Shown here: positions 10,290 to 21,449 of the stretch, one piece after another
Numbering within the stretch: position 1 is the first letter of the stretch
How the letters are laid out: every line of letters begins with the position of its first letter
Assembly (NCBI GenBank): GCA_904066235.2
Contig: CAJFCV020000006.1
Span: forward strand, 6,696,001-6,760,000
Direction: 5' to 3'
DNA: 64,000 nt
DNA from: Bursaphelenchus xylophilus
Taxonomy: Eukaryota; Nematoda; Chromadorea; Rhabditida; Aphelenchoididae
Made by a program: the position numbers and the translations under genes
Notes under the pieces: generated by a model
Databases searched by the model: none
Told to the model about the DNA's origin: nothing
Seen by the model: only the letters and a program-made list of their open reading frames with translations

Positions 10290-11932
10290 TTAGAAGAGAA
10301 GTTCGCGAAGGTTTTTGTAATCTTTCTCCTGCTGAAAAAAAATCATCGTAAATACTGGGAATAGTCGCCTACCTTTGCCCACATCTTCTCGTCCCATGCG
10401 GGGAATAACTTCTTGAATCCAGGGTTCTCTTTCCCCTGGTATAGTATATCAATATCGGCAGTTTTATGTCTCGGGACGTTGTCGGTTTCCAGATACTTCT
10501 TCGCTGTCTCGTTTGCTGCCTCTTTCTCAACTTTATTGGCTCCATCACCAATCCAAACATAGATTGTGTTGAGTGCATCGAGGATCATGACGTCATCGGT
10601 ATCCAGATCTTCCTGATAGAAGTCGGCAATCTCCTCAACCACGAGTTTCCCTGTTTCATTTGACACATTGAAAAACTTTGGTTTGAATTTGGACGTTTTC
10701 TTAGCATCCGACCAGTTGGAGAACCATTGAGTGAAGATCTGGGGCTCCGCTCCTTCCAGAACTTTCACCACCTGAGTGTATTTATTCCGTTTCTAAAGTT
10801 TGCATTATAATATAAAATTTTTATTACTCTCACATGTTGCTCCAGATATTCCTGGCCCCACTTTTGAGCCTTTGATCTTTCTTGCTGAGTGCATCCTTTT
10901 CCAATCCACACAAAAAGACCTCCTTGATCAGCATCGAGGATAAAGGCGTCCTGTAAGGTGCAATTACACCCTACATTAGCTATGAATACTTACATTGCTA
11001 TTCAAATCCTTCATTTCCTGATTTCCTTGTTTGATTTTGGTGATTTGTAGAGTTCCACTGGCATCAGAGACCTTCCACAAAGTGACGGCTTCTCCCTTTT
11101 CCCTCCAATAATTTTCATCAGCCCCTCCGGCACGAGGTGTTTTGACCCAAGAAGCCCATTGATTTCCTCCAAATGGTTTCCAGAAATCATGGTTGGTGTT
11201 CCATTCCTGATCTACTACATGAATCTTGGGACGACCAGCTCTCTCTTGATCCCTGATACTCTTGGCCTGGTTGACTCCCTTCATTCTCTCCAATCTCCCG
11301 GACTCGGGAGGCATCCAGACATAAATATCAAGTCCAGAATCGAGAATGAAGACATCCCCGAGGTTAAGAGACTCCTTGATACAATCCACTTGGGTACAAC
11401 GGACATTCCTCTTGCCTTTGCATTGGAAAAGTTTTGGTTTGTAACCATCATAAGGATCAACAACATGATTGAATCCTGTGGCATGACCTCCTTGCAAGTA
11501 TCTTAAATTACTGTTTATCCGACGTCAGAATCCTCACTTGATTCCATCTCTGAAATACGAGAGGAAGAGTGCGCTTTCATGATCTTGAACTTCTCGATAT
11601 TGCACTGGAATACCTCCCAAAGAATCATCTAATTCCACCGTCTTAATGGCCGCAGTCCCCGCCTCGTCCTGGGTTGTGTTGCGACCCAGCCAGAAATGAA
11701 CATACCAATTGTCATTGTTCTTTGTCTGAGCGACTAAATTTGATGAGTTTTGACTTACATTCAGAATTATATAAGAATCCCCCGAGTAAAAGTTCCCAAA
11801 TTGCTCTTTGGGGACAACTTCGAGATCAAATTTCTACAAGAGCTGAAGAATTACGTTGAGATTACAAACCTTGATTCTCCATACTTCTAGGCCAATCTTT
11901 TTACCAGCATTCAGAAATTTGGGATCGACCAT
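10290..11932 (-). CDS. gsnl-1: Gelsolin-like actin-binding protein
   Basis: A calcium-regulated actin severing or capping protein. Exon 1 starts [20 protein letters not shown] followed by [20 protein letters not shown], the classic start of gelsolin domain 1. Later blocks are [39 protein letters not shown], and [20 protein letters not shown] in the second domain. A third domain has [19 protein letters not shown] and a fourth has [19 protein letters not shown]. The last small exon gives [13 protein letters not shown]. Four gelsolin repeats rather than the six of vertebrate gelsolin match the nematode gelsolin-like protein GSNL-1. Start chosen at 11932 because gelsolin homology begins at once. 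Confidence 0.92.
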
Positions 11933-12149
11933 CCTTGACGCTAGTTTTATTATTTACTTCAAACCACCTGCCTAACTTCTCTTGACAGCTGACCAGCGGC
12001 CCTTTAAATACATTTCTGAAACAAAACAGTGGGCGTAGTCGGCCTGGGCTGTTGACCCGCAAAACATCTCTCTGATTTACTTCTTGTACAAACGCTGCTT
12101 CAACAATTTAAAGGAAAAATAAGCTTATTTGAAATGTTCCTCTTCAAAT

Positions 12150-12607
12150 GCAAGCAGTAAATCTAGTTGCGACTAATATGAACAGTATTCATTAACCTAT
12201 GCTAAACTTGCGTTTGAGAGCTTCGTATATCAGAATTTTCAACTTTCGAGGGAAATGTACAAACTGACCCTCGCCAAATGAGAACTGACATACATCATTG
12301 AAGAGACCTTGAAAATGATAAAGAGGTTGTTTCAATAGTGCAGTGGTTGCTACGTACCATTTAGCGTTTTGAAACAACATTGATTTTGCCCCATATCAGA
12401 TTTTTTAACTATTAAAGTTACAAATCAACCGCTCGTAATTTTTCGCCCTGAGGCGTTCTGCAAAAAACCGAAAGTATTTTCTAACACTGCTTTTCAAGGG
12501 CTTTCGAACGGTATGTAACACTTGCTATTTGGTGAGGGTCAGTTTGTACACTTCTCTATTTAGCCAAAATGACGAAGATTGATAAATTCTGTCAAATTAA
12601 CAACCCT
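12150..12607. repeat. MITE family A copy 2, interrupted by another MITE
   Basis: The sequence GTTGCGACTAATATGAACAG and the right end GTCAAATTAACAACCCTATT match family A copy 1. It is split by a separate element at 12260-12546. The left end is degraded and its boundary is approximate. Confidence 0.6.
12260..12546. mobile_element. Small TA-flanked MITE nested in family A
   Basis: The inverted ends are CAAACTGACCCTCGCCAAAT and the complement of ATTTGGTGAGGGTCAGTTTG, with one mismatch in about 20 bases. TA flanks both ends, so a Tc1/mariner-type transposase is the likely mobiliser. At 287 bases it has no coding capacity. Confidence 0.75.
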
Positions 12608-12991
12608 ATTATTTATCTTGAAAATAAATTGGCGTGTGTGTTTTCCAAATAAAAATTGGTTCAGCAGAAGTAAAGATAGCTAGTAAATCTGCATTTTCAC
12701 AGGATTTTGGAATCCCATGGAAAAATTAGAAAAAGTTACAAGGCTCAATATAATTTGTACTACTAGGGGTCTGCACGCTGCGAGCAACGCAGAAGCCATA
12801 GCATAAAACTGAAATCTAATAGAAGAAGCTTCTGATTGTGATACTTCGGTAACGATATCAGCACTGTTTTTGGTATGTCACCTAGGATCCAAAAGGTCTC
12901 ACAGCGATAACAATTTTTGCCAAATTTGTGGTGTTCTGCCCTTTCGACACTTCGACTGCAGACGGATGTGGTTTACCTTGTAATGCGTTAA

Positions 12992-14803
12992 ATGAAGAAG
13001 GTCTTCTATAATCTGGTGGAAAACTTACGGAAAGGTGTGATCAAGGCGAATCTGTTCAAGGATAATATGGCCGATAATAAGCTTCTTGGGTTTTTGGGCA
13101 GTATGCAGGATGGGGCGGTCGAACACAAAAAAGACGTCACTAAACCGAAGAAACCAAAAAAGGTGATGCATGCTATGTTGATGTCCTACCAAGGGAAAAG
13201 TTACTTTGGGATGCAGGTAAGCTTAAAATTCTGTTACAATATTTTCTGTTTAGAAACAAAAGGTCGAAGCGACCATTGAATCTCATATTCTTGATGCAAT
13301 GAAGGCCATAGGAGTAATCTCAGAAGAAGAATGTTCGAAGCCTAATTTATTTTGGTTCCAAAGAGCAGCTCGCACAGATCGAGCCGTATCTGCCGTTGGC
13401 CAAATCTGCTCGATGCAACTTCCCTTGGATCAAGATTTCATTGACAATGGTCATCTGAAGTTAAATGAGCATTTACCAAAGGACATACGAGTCATGTCGA
13501 TTAAGAGAACGACCCCGTCATTCCACGCGCAGAAGACCTGTGATGCTCGGACTTACTCTTACACCTTACCCACGTTTGCTTTTGCTGAAATGGATAAGCT
13601 CACTACATGGGATTATCGGATATCCGAAAACAGGATTGATGAAATAAATGACGTCTTAGCCTCTTATCTTGGGACCCATAACTTTTTTAATTACACCTCA
13701 AAGAAGTAGGTTAATTTAATTCTTAACAGTTAATCAAAAAATTTCCAGAGAACATGACGACCGAAGTTGTTATCGTTACATCAAGTCATTCGAGTGTACG
13801 AAGCCGTTTTTATATCACGATTCATTCAGAAATAAAGATGTGGAATTCATTACCGTTTATGTGAAGGGACAAAGCTTTATTCTGCATCAAATACGAAAAA
13901 TGATGGGTAAGTTGAAAGTTACTCCACTAACAGTGGAAGTCCAAGTGCGGCGCTCACGTTTCGATGAAACAAATGCCTAATTCTCTGTAAGACGCATGCG
14001 AGATTTCTAGCTCGAGCTTTGTACAAAACACCGGGGTTTTTAGGTTGAAAGTTGGGAAAAACGTGACACTTTTTATCGAGCTATGAAAACTTTCATACCT
14101 ATTTTTCCTGTAGAGAGTAATGTCCAAACAAAATATTTTAAAGAAAACCTGAGCGTCGGACTTGAAACACTTCCCTTGTATAATAAGTTGTTTAGGTATG
14201 GTGATCAGTGTCGTCAGAGGGTTGGCGTATAAGTCAGACATCTTGAAAACCTTTGAAAGCAAACGAGTAAGGGTTCATGTCATCGTATTAAATTTTAATC
14301 GTATAGATGGATGTCCCCAGAGCGCCTGGACTAGGATTACTTTTGGAAAAGCTTCATTACGATGTCTACTCTGAACGCCACGGACTAAGTCATTCTTCCC
14401 TGAACGATTGGGGAGAGGAGGTCGAGAAAAGAGTCCAAAGTTTTAGGGATGAATATATCGTCAGCGAAATTCTGAGCAGTGAATGTCAATCACAACAGTA
14501 AGTTGTAGTGAAGAAATGTTGTAAACTTTAAGGATGATGCAATGGTTGTCCTCGTTGATTCACCACAGATTTGCATGTGATCCACGGGATGAAAATGGAG
14601 AAAGCCAGTCGGCGATGAGGGACGCCTCCCGTATGGCTACTTCTGAGGCGCATGTATCGGATGTACCTCCAACAGCAACGGAGGTAGAATCTAATGAAGT
14701 TGGTACCGATGCCGTGGCATCACTTCCCGAAGCCTCAGAGTCCGCTGAAGATGTCATTGATGAAGAGGAGCCCGAAGAAAAAAAGGCCAGAGTCGCATCT
14801 TAA
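12992..14803 (+). CDS. pus-1: tRNA pseudouridine synthase PUS1 (TruA family)
   Basis: Converts uridine to pseudouridine in tRNA, with some mRNA and snRNA targets, in nucleus or mitochondria. Exon 1 carries a basic Lys-rich leader and HAMLMSYQGKSYFGMQ, the first TruA strand. Exon 2 has the active-site block AARTDRAVSAVGQICSMQ, with the catalytic Asp, and later FHAQKTCDARTYSYTLPTFA. Exon 3 holds KGQSFILHQIRKMMG. The following intron (about 13904-14195) contains MITE B copy 2. Then come MVISVVRGLA, PRAPGLGLLLEKLHYDVY and an acidic, low-complexity tail ending EEKKARVAS. The overall length of about 440 residues is slightly above typical because of that tail. It converges with CMC1, stops 60 bases apart. 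Confidence 0.93.
13931..14178. repeat. MITE family B copy 2, inside a PUS1 intron
   Basis: The ends are CAGTGGAAGTCCAAGTGCGG with CGCTCACG and a right end CTGAGCGTCGGACTTGAAAC with ACTTCCCTTG. TAA precedes the left end and TAT follows the right. At 248 bases it is an internally deleted relative of the 450-base copy at 15878. Confidence 0.75.
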
Positions 14804-14863
14804 GCAATCCAAGTTACTTGTTATTTCTTTGTTGATCAATTAAAACAGAAAACCTAAACATGT

Positions 14864-15598
14864 TTATTCACGATCTCCTTTCCAATTCCTATATTCAGCC
14901 AGTTTCCGAGCTTCGATAGTTTTCCCTGTCCTTCTGGCTTCCGCCCTTTCATCCAGGTAAGCCTCTGTCATCTTGTGTCTGAATTCTGGGTCATGGAATC
15001 TGGAATAGTTAGTTATTATTTATGCAGATCTTAAAATGCAAGACTGCTCCGGTACGCCGTCCCGTCGAATTTCAGTCTGACTTTTTTCGTCGCTAGGCTC
15101 CCTAAACCTTCCGCTGGGCCTTATTTTAATTTGTCTCAGCCCTTACTTCGCGCTTGAAGACGGCATTTGACGATTGCACCAGGTCGCCGAAAATGTGGGA
15201 CGGCTTACGGAAAACGAACTAAATTCAATAATATCAAGTACTCACTTTTTCTTTTTACACTCGTTCAATAAATCCCGAGGTAATTCGCATCTTTTTAAAC
15301 CCCAAGCACCTCCTTGCTTCCTCATACAATCCACCAATTCCTCAAGTTCCGCGCGGCATTCAACTTTCTCAATATTTTTGTTCATTATATTCGGGATCAG
15401 GACATCGGCTTCGATCTTTCTCAACGACCGATCATTGGGATCGCCAATTCCATGGGGGCCCGACAATGCCTCATGAGGAAGAACACTCTTCCTGGCCCGG
15501 TACTTCTTTCCGTCAGGTCCAATCACAATATCACCCTCCTTCAGTTTCCTCAACTCTTCTTTAGCAAAACTTGTGAGTTGTGGAGGTTCTTCTGCCAT
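14864..15598 (-). CDS. CMC1: CMC1, cytochrome c oxidase assembly twin-CX9C protein
   Basis: A small CHCH protein of the mitochondrial intermembrane space that helps COX1 and copper handling during complex IV assembly. Exon 1 is 15242-15598, encoding MAEEPPQLTSFAKEELRKLK and onward, then DVLIPNIMNKN followed by twin cysteine pairs: C-RAELEELVD-C and C-ELPRDLLNE-C, each with nine residues between. After a 240-base intron, exon 2 gives FHDPEFRHKMTEAYLDERAE and ends NWKGDRE, matching the CMC1 C-terminal helix (FY..CK.EYL.ERE). The extra N-terminal 45 residues are longer than human CMC1. Confidence 0.9.
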
Positions 15599-15773
15599 TA
15601 CAAATTAAAAATTTCCATAAAATGAAACAAACTAAAAAAGAAACAAAAATTATTTTAGAAAATAATTATAACTATCGATTTATTCGGCCGAAATGTCACA
15701 GGTAAGAAATCAACTTCATTCACAGGCATCTCGAAAATACTTATACCAATTTATTCCCTTCTACAAAAAGTTT

Positions 15774-15877
15774 TTTTTAAGTCGTCAACTTGAAGCGTCA
15801 GTGGCGTTGTCAAATTGTTCTGTCATTTCGATTGTCAAATTGAACTTTTTTGAAAATTTTTTACGATTTTTTTTTAA
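15774..15877. repeat. MITE family A copy 3, left half
   Basis: GTCGTCAACTTGAAGCGTCA and TTCTGTCATTTCGATTGTCA repeat the opening of family A copy 1. A family B element follows directly at 15878, so copy 3 was interrupted there; the right half is not clearly recognisable. Confidence 0.65.
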
Positions 15878-16327
15878 CAGGGGAAGTACCCCAAGTGTGA
15901 CGCTCAGATTTTGATGAAACTTGGCACAAATTTAGAATAATTTTTTCTAAGATATATGCGAGAATCCTAGCTCGCGCTTTGCAGAAACAACCGAGATTTT
16001 TAGATCGAAAGTCGGTGAAAAATTAGGACTTTTTGCCGAATTTCAGCACGAAAAGTTTCATGCCTATTTCTACCGTAAAGGATAATGTTTCTACAAAAAA
16101 TCAAATTTTTCCGCACGAAACTGCCAAAGTTATGGCCAAAAAAGCGTTTTTCTCTCTGACCGCTCTCCACGTTTAGCGTGCTCTCTCGGCAGCATAAATC
16201 GTCCGATATCTCGGCGGCGCCTGCAAAGCGCGAGCTAAAACTTTCAGGAATTGGTATTTAGTCTATTCCCGACGCGTGTGCAAAATTTAAAGAAAATCTG
16301 AGCGTCGCACTTGGGGTACTTCCCCTG
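15878..16327. mobile_element. MITE family B, complete reference copy
   Basis: The 450-base element has long inverted ends starting CAGGGGAAGTACCCCAAGTG and ending CACTTGGGGTACTTCCCCTG. It is flanked by identical TAA trinucleotides (15875-15877 and 16328-16330), a 3-base TWA-type target duplication as made by PIF/Harbinger transposases. The interior is partly self-complementary (CTAGCTCGCGCTTTGCAGAA versus GCAAAGCGCGAGCTAA). It sits in MITE A copy 3. No coding capacity. Confidence 0.85.
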
Positions 16328-17234
16328 TAAAAAAGGATTTAGCCGGCAAAAATTTTACTGCGGCAAATTTCGAGTTTTCCAAAAAATTTTCAAGCCGACG
16401 TGCACCAGACTTCCCCAAAACATGAAAATAAAAATATGACGGTTACTTGAGCAAGAAATATCATCAGATAACAGTAAAAAATTCCGATATACACTTTAAA
16501 ATTTTATTGAAAGAATATACAAATCACTATCATACAGAATTAGAGTCGGCTCTTCCCAATTTGAATACTTGTTCAATTTGCTAAAATTTAATTTATTAAT
16601 TAATACTTTCAACACGGGTATGCCACACGTCAAAGAAGAAGAGCGAAAACGTTTTAACGAGCTTTTTTGTAAGGGTCGAGCTAGCTGTGCACATGAAACA
16701 GGATGTCACAGTAGAGCCATGAAACACTAACCATACGTTACCCTTACCGCGAGTACTAAATTTCAGAAAAAATTTTTTTGATTATTGGCCTACTGTAGGT
16801 GTACTGTAGCTTTCCCGCATTTCCAGGATCTCAGCCACGAGAGGTTGGATTCTCTCCGAACCTTCTCTGTGTTATAGAATGGACAATTCCAAGCAACTTT
16901 CGTATTGACACCTTTTTCCTAGGACTTCTGGAAGTATGTGAAAAATTTGCATATTTGGCAAAAAATTTATATTTCTTAAATTTTCCAAAAAAATTTGCAT
17001 ATCGGGACGTCCTTTTTATTGCTCTAAATGACGCTCCATGAAGCGACAATTCAAACGGTATATAGGTCATCGCAAGGCGTTCTGCCTATGTTGCAAACGA
17101 GGCTTCTAAAGGTCGGGTCATCACGGATTTTTTTTGGGCTAAAATTTTTTATGCGAGATATTGGGACAAAATTTAGTCTTATTATAATCTATGCAAAATT
17201 CTAAGACTTTTGGACCCCACTTTTATGAGTCTCA

Positions 17235-17827
17235 CAAGGAAAGTACTTTTATGGGGGCTCCTACTTTTTGACGGGACATACCTCAAAAAATCAGAAAAAA
17301 TGTGCTGATCAAGGATATATAAATCTTAGCTGCCCATTTTGGGCTTTTAAGGGTGAAAATGCCCAAAAACTGGCTCAATTTCCCTACAAAAGGCGCATGC
17401 ATTCGAAACGATAAAAAGCGCAGTCGGTCTCTTCCTTCGGAAGAGAGCGGTGTGGCCGAGTGGTTAGTGTCGTAGTCTGGGAATCAAGAGGGGGAACGCC
17501 GCACGGGTTCGATTTCCCTTTTGGGCTGGATCAACTTTTTTCGATGATGAAGGTTGGAAAAATAAATTTTTGTGCCAAGACTGATTTATAACGTCTTACA
17601 AAATCAATAAACATCATTTTAAGCCAAAATAAAAATTGTAAACCCGTGAAAAATTAGGCGAAAAGGGGTTCATATAGGACTTTTAGTCAACTTCCGATTG
17701 AGTTTTCAGCCCTAAAAACCTAAAATGGGCAGCTAAGATTTATATATCCTTGATCAGCACATTTTTTCTGATTTTTTGAGATATGTCCCGTCAAAAAGTA
17801 GGAGCCCCCATAAAAGTACTTTCCTTG
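17235..17827 (+). mobile_element. MITE family D copy 1, carrying a tRNA-Ser-derived module
   Basis: The 593-base element has ends CAAGGAAAGTACTTTTATGG and its complement, extending for more than 100 bases of inverted repeat. It is flanked by TCA on both sides (17232-17234, 17828-17830). The other arm of the surrounding inverted repeat keeps the empty site (GAGTCTCAGACCGACC as complement), which confirms the boundaries. The centre holds a TTCG hairpin and a tRNA-like sequence. Confidence 0.88.
17426..17525 (+). ncRNA. tRNA-Ser-like sequence with upstream TTCG hairpin (probable pseudo-tRNA)
   Basis: TCTCTTCC-TTCG-GAAGAGA forms a strong hairpin, followed by an A box TGGCCGAGTGG and, about 50 bases on, a B box GGTTCGATTTC. 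This is the layout of a tRNA-Ser gene and of tRNA-derived SINE heads. The anticodon and T stems are imperfect, so an aminoacylatable tRNA is unlikely. A TTTTTT run about 20 bases downstream could stop RNA polymerase III. Confidence 0.55.
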
Positions 17828-19147
17828 TCAGACCGACCGGTCGAAAGATACGGCCGATTTTTGAGACTTTTCCGGTATTTTTCAATTTTTACCCGGAAGG
17901 TGACGGAATTTCGGGGTTTCTTTGATTGCGTTTAATTCAGCAACCCTGGATAACCCAAAGTTTGTCGCTTTTCGTACATTGGCTATTCAAGATTTTTTGA
18001 AAAGTTGGTTGTCGCTTCTAGGAATATTCTGAGGTACATCTGTATTTTTTTTGGAGTCTAACAACATGCCGCAAGTTAGCTTCTAATAGAAAAAATCGAC
18101 AAAATTACCTTTTTTAGTTGCCGCATTTCGGGATTATTCTATAGGCCGAATCGATCATTCCGTTTATTTTCAGTTCAAAAAAAAATCATGCAAATTTTTT
18201 GGGGTTTTCTTCAAAGAAATTTTAATATCTAAAATACGAAACGCTAATGTGATGAATAAAGCACGTATCTAGGTCAAATTATATGTTCGGATTCAATTGT
18301 GCCATCAGAATGCTGAATTTCAGTCATCAAAATGGAGTTTTGTTAGATATTGCGCAAAAATTTTTAGACAAAAATTTCTTTTTTTCGCGAACATCCGTAT
18401 CGGTATGCGGGATCGATGTACGTAGGCAACTCCATACGTGCTACATCGAATACTACCATCAGAATCCTAGAAATCCCGAAATTCCGTCACCTTCCGGGTA
18501 AAAATTGAAAAATACCGGAAAGTCTCAAAACTCGGTCGTATCTTTCGACCGGTCGGTCTGAGACTCATAAAAGTGGGGTCCAAAAGTCTTAGAATTTTGC
18601 GTAGATTATAATAAGACCAAATTTGTCCCAATGTCTCGCATATAAAATTTTAGCCCGAGAAAAATCCGTGATGACCCGACCTTTAGAAGCCTCGTTTGCA
18701 ACATAGGCAGAACGCCTTGCGATGACCTATATACTGTTTGAATTGTCGCTTCATGGAGCGTCATTTAGAGCAATAAAAAGGACGTCCCGATATGCAAATT
18801 TTTTTAGAAAATTTAAGAAATATAAATTTTTTGCCAAATATGCAAATTTTTCACATACTTCCAGAAGTCCTAGGAAAAAGGTGTCAATACGAAAGTTGCT
18901 TGGAATTGTCCATTCTATAACACGGAGAAGGTCCGGAGAGAATCCAACCTCTCGTGGCTGAGATCCTGGAAATGCGGGAAAGCTACAGTACGCCTACAGT
19001 AGGCCAATAATCAAAAAAATTTTTTCTGAAATTTAGTACTCGCGGTGAGGGTAACATGTGGTTAGTGTTTCATGGCTCTACTGTGACATCCTGTTTAATG
19101 TGCACAAGGCAAATTTGAAAGCTCGAGTCTCTCGCAAAACTTGTTTT

Positions 19148-19293
19148 AAGTTCCGTAACATTGATCTTTCGCGAAATATCGCCGAATTATGGAGTCACAA
19201 AAGAAAATTTTAAAACATTGTTCCGAAGGGGAAGTATTTTTTCTGACTCGATAATTCTGGGACACTTGGCAAAAAATCAATGTGACGGAACTT
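19148..19293. repeat. Small foldback with 18-bp ends
   Basis: AAGTTCCGTAACATTGAT at the left is mirrored at 19276-19293 with one mismatch. It is about 146 bases long and non-coding. Confidence 0.55.
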
Positions 19294-19612
19294 CACGTTT
19301 TTACTTTTTTTGGCTGGCACATTTATCAGCCGAAAACTTATTGCGCGGCTTTTTTTGATTTGTTCCGAACCGGCCCGCTAGAAGGCCAGAAATCGGCCCC
19401 GGATAATTAAAACTCTGACAGGCTGCACACGAAACACACGACCTTGTCATGTTTTTGGGCCGACCCGCCGCGTTTGAACTCACGCATCGCTGCGCAAGGT
19501 TAAGCCTAATACAGGAAACATAAGCAGCGAGCCTTAGCGACTAAGCAAACTAGGCCTAAAACTAAGCCTGGTAGTCCCTCGTGAAGCGATAGGTGTAGAA
19601 CCGTGAAATACT

Positions 19613-19816
19613 TACTACCCGCGCTCAAAAAAGTCCCGACATTTTTTACACCGTGCGAAAGTTCAGGGTTTCGACGTCGCGAGCGCAAATTTAGGTTTGT
19701 CGCGGGCGAAAGTGCACGTCGGTAGTGCAAAAACGGGAAATCGCGGCGACAAATGCGAAAAATCGGAGAAAGATGCACAGTGCGAAAATTGTCGGGACTT
19801 TTGAGCGCGGTTAGTA
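19613..19816. repeat. GC-rich MITE of about 204 bp
   Basis: The left end TACTACCCGCGCTCAAAAAA with GTCCCGACA is mirrored by the right end TGTCGGGACTTTTGAGCGCG with GTTAGTA. The interior contains GCACCGTGCG/GCACAGTGCG palindromes that recur in other repeats of the window (23.8 kb, 58.3 kb). Confidence 0.7.
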
Positions 19817-19973
19817 TGACTCAGATGACGTATGACGGCGATTACTCATATCAACCACAAAAAAGTTTTAAATTGGGAAAACTTCTGAAACACTTTTTTA
19901 GGATGCCCAAGGGTAGTTCAAATTAAAAATTTGGAACAAACCGGACTGGCCGAAAAATAGTAGATTCAAAACC

Positions 19974-21242
19974 TTATTTTAGTCTTTTGCTGCTAAATCG
20001 TTTCGTAACGACGCAATTGCCTAGATTCTTTTGATCTAAAAAGACAGCAAGAGCATAATTAGTATTTGGCTGCAAAAAAATTTTTTGACGTGTGCGTGTC
20101 AAAAAATTTAAATATATGTATATAAAAATGTATATATACAAACTCACTCGTTTAAAGACATCGAAATTGTGATCGATAAGACCTTGCTTCTCATAATTCT
20201 CCTCCTTAATTACACAAACCAAAGCCAGATACAGATTGATCTGCCGCAGGAAGATGACTTGTTTTGTTTTGAGAGTAATAACCGCAGAAGAATTTGGGTC
20301 GAAGCCATCAGCGCGATTCGAATTCCTAATTGAAAAATCTTTTACATTCACATGCCGTTCTAACTTACCCATAGATGGAAGATATATCTGTGGCCACATC
20401 AATCATGTCACAGCATAGCTCGTATGTCGCCATGTCAACGGGTGAGGTATCAGTAGCAATGTAAATCTTACTAGCAACATCAAACAAAAATGATTTCTCG
20501 ACATTCGATCCCTAAAATGATCAAACCCTTTGCATATTGACATACCTGATTAAAGATGTCCAATAATGATTCTAAAGCCAATAACTGTTTGATTAGTTTT
20601 TGAATGACTTTGCTGAAAGCTTCAAAGATGGAATGGTCGTATATACTGGTCATGTGATAATTTATGCGGATCTTCTCCATTCCCTGGTCCGCGAGGTCAT
20701 CTTGGACCGTCTGAAAGATTTTCCGGTGTGTTTCCATCTTTGTTTCTTCACTCAGACCATCTACTTTGTGTACAAATACTTCAAATTTAATGTTTTTGTT
20801 GATCTGATAGGATCTGACAATAGATGGGACCATCTTCTTCAAAGCTTCGTCGTAATCAGCTTGCGCATCGATAACAAACAAAAGCGCTCCGCATCGAGAA
20901 AAGATGGCATTCGGATCAAAGCTTGCTTCAAACGGATCGACTTGGCCAGGAAATTCGATTGTTTCGAAGTTAATAAAGGAATCAGAGACCGCTAAAGTGT
21001 AACTTAAGTAATACAATAGGGAACTTACATTCATTAGTCACTCTAGCTGTACTTTCCACGAAAAGAGTTTCATTCGGCGACATTTTTTGGAAAACGACCT
21101 TCCTAATCGACGTCTTTCCACTTCGCTTCAAGCCCATGATCACAATTGTTGGTCTATTGCCCACGGAAGATTCCGAGTCCGAGTCCTCGTCCCGGAGGCC
21201 ATAGTCAAATTCCGAGGTCTCATATGCTTTCCCATCCGACAT
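19974..21242 (-). CDS. ragc-1: RagC/D-type GTPase
   Basis: The Rag GTPase partner that, as a heterodimer with RagA/B on lysosomes, passes amino-acid signals to mTORC1. The N-terminus is acidic ([20 protein letters not shown]), followed by [20 protein letters not shown] (P-loop and switch), [19 protein letters not shown] (G2/G3), and [17 protein letters not shown], with HKVDG as the G4-like motif of Rag C/D. A C-terminal roadblock-like region follows ([38 protein letters not shown]). The last exon is uncertain: acceptor TTTTGCAG keeps the frame open to a stop at 19974. It is divergent from MRPS28, with 207 bases between the starts. Confidence 0.9.
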
Positions 21243-21449
21243 CTATGCCCTAAAGATAATTTAATGAAGACTACTATTGATAAACAAAACGAAAAATTGA
21301 TATGAATTGAAATGGCGTCAAAATTTTTTGGAGCCCTTGATAATATTGGATCGATATTTGCACTCCCATGTTTGGCATTTCGCCTTTGAGTTTCGGAAAC
21401 GAACGGGATCTATAATTGAAAATCTTGACTGAATTCTAGAATCCTAGCA

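Larger units (their letters stand above)
16686..19107. repeat. Large 2.4-kb inverted repeat (foldback)
   Basis: The left arm beginning TGTGCACATGAAACAGGATG at 16686 is mirrored by the right arm ending CATCCTGTTTAATGTGCAC near 19107. Shared landmarks are CACGAGAGGTTGGATTCTCT, GGGACGTCCTTTTTATTGCT and GACCGACCGGTCGAAAGATA with their complements. The arms run about 550 bases outside a D-family insertion and continue past it to about 17930 and 18470. No transposase-like frame was recognised; the apparent 79-80 residue frames in each arm are mirror images of each other. Confidence 0.85.

Noticed and set aside
15693..15914. Possible first exon ATG-TCA-CAG|GTAAGA
   Set aside because: The three-codon start has a good donor, but no matching downstream exon exists; the region is MITE A/B sequence.
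16799..17070. Paired 79-80 codon frames in the large inverted repeat (also 18722-18961)
   Set aside because: They are mirror copies of the same arm sequence and of each other's opposite strand; no known protein. Considered repeat DNA.
17445..17525. Functional tRNA-Ser gene
   Set aside because: A and B boxes are present but the anticodon stem and T stem are mispaired and the anticodon is not a normal serine one; called tRNA-derived instead.
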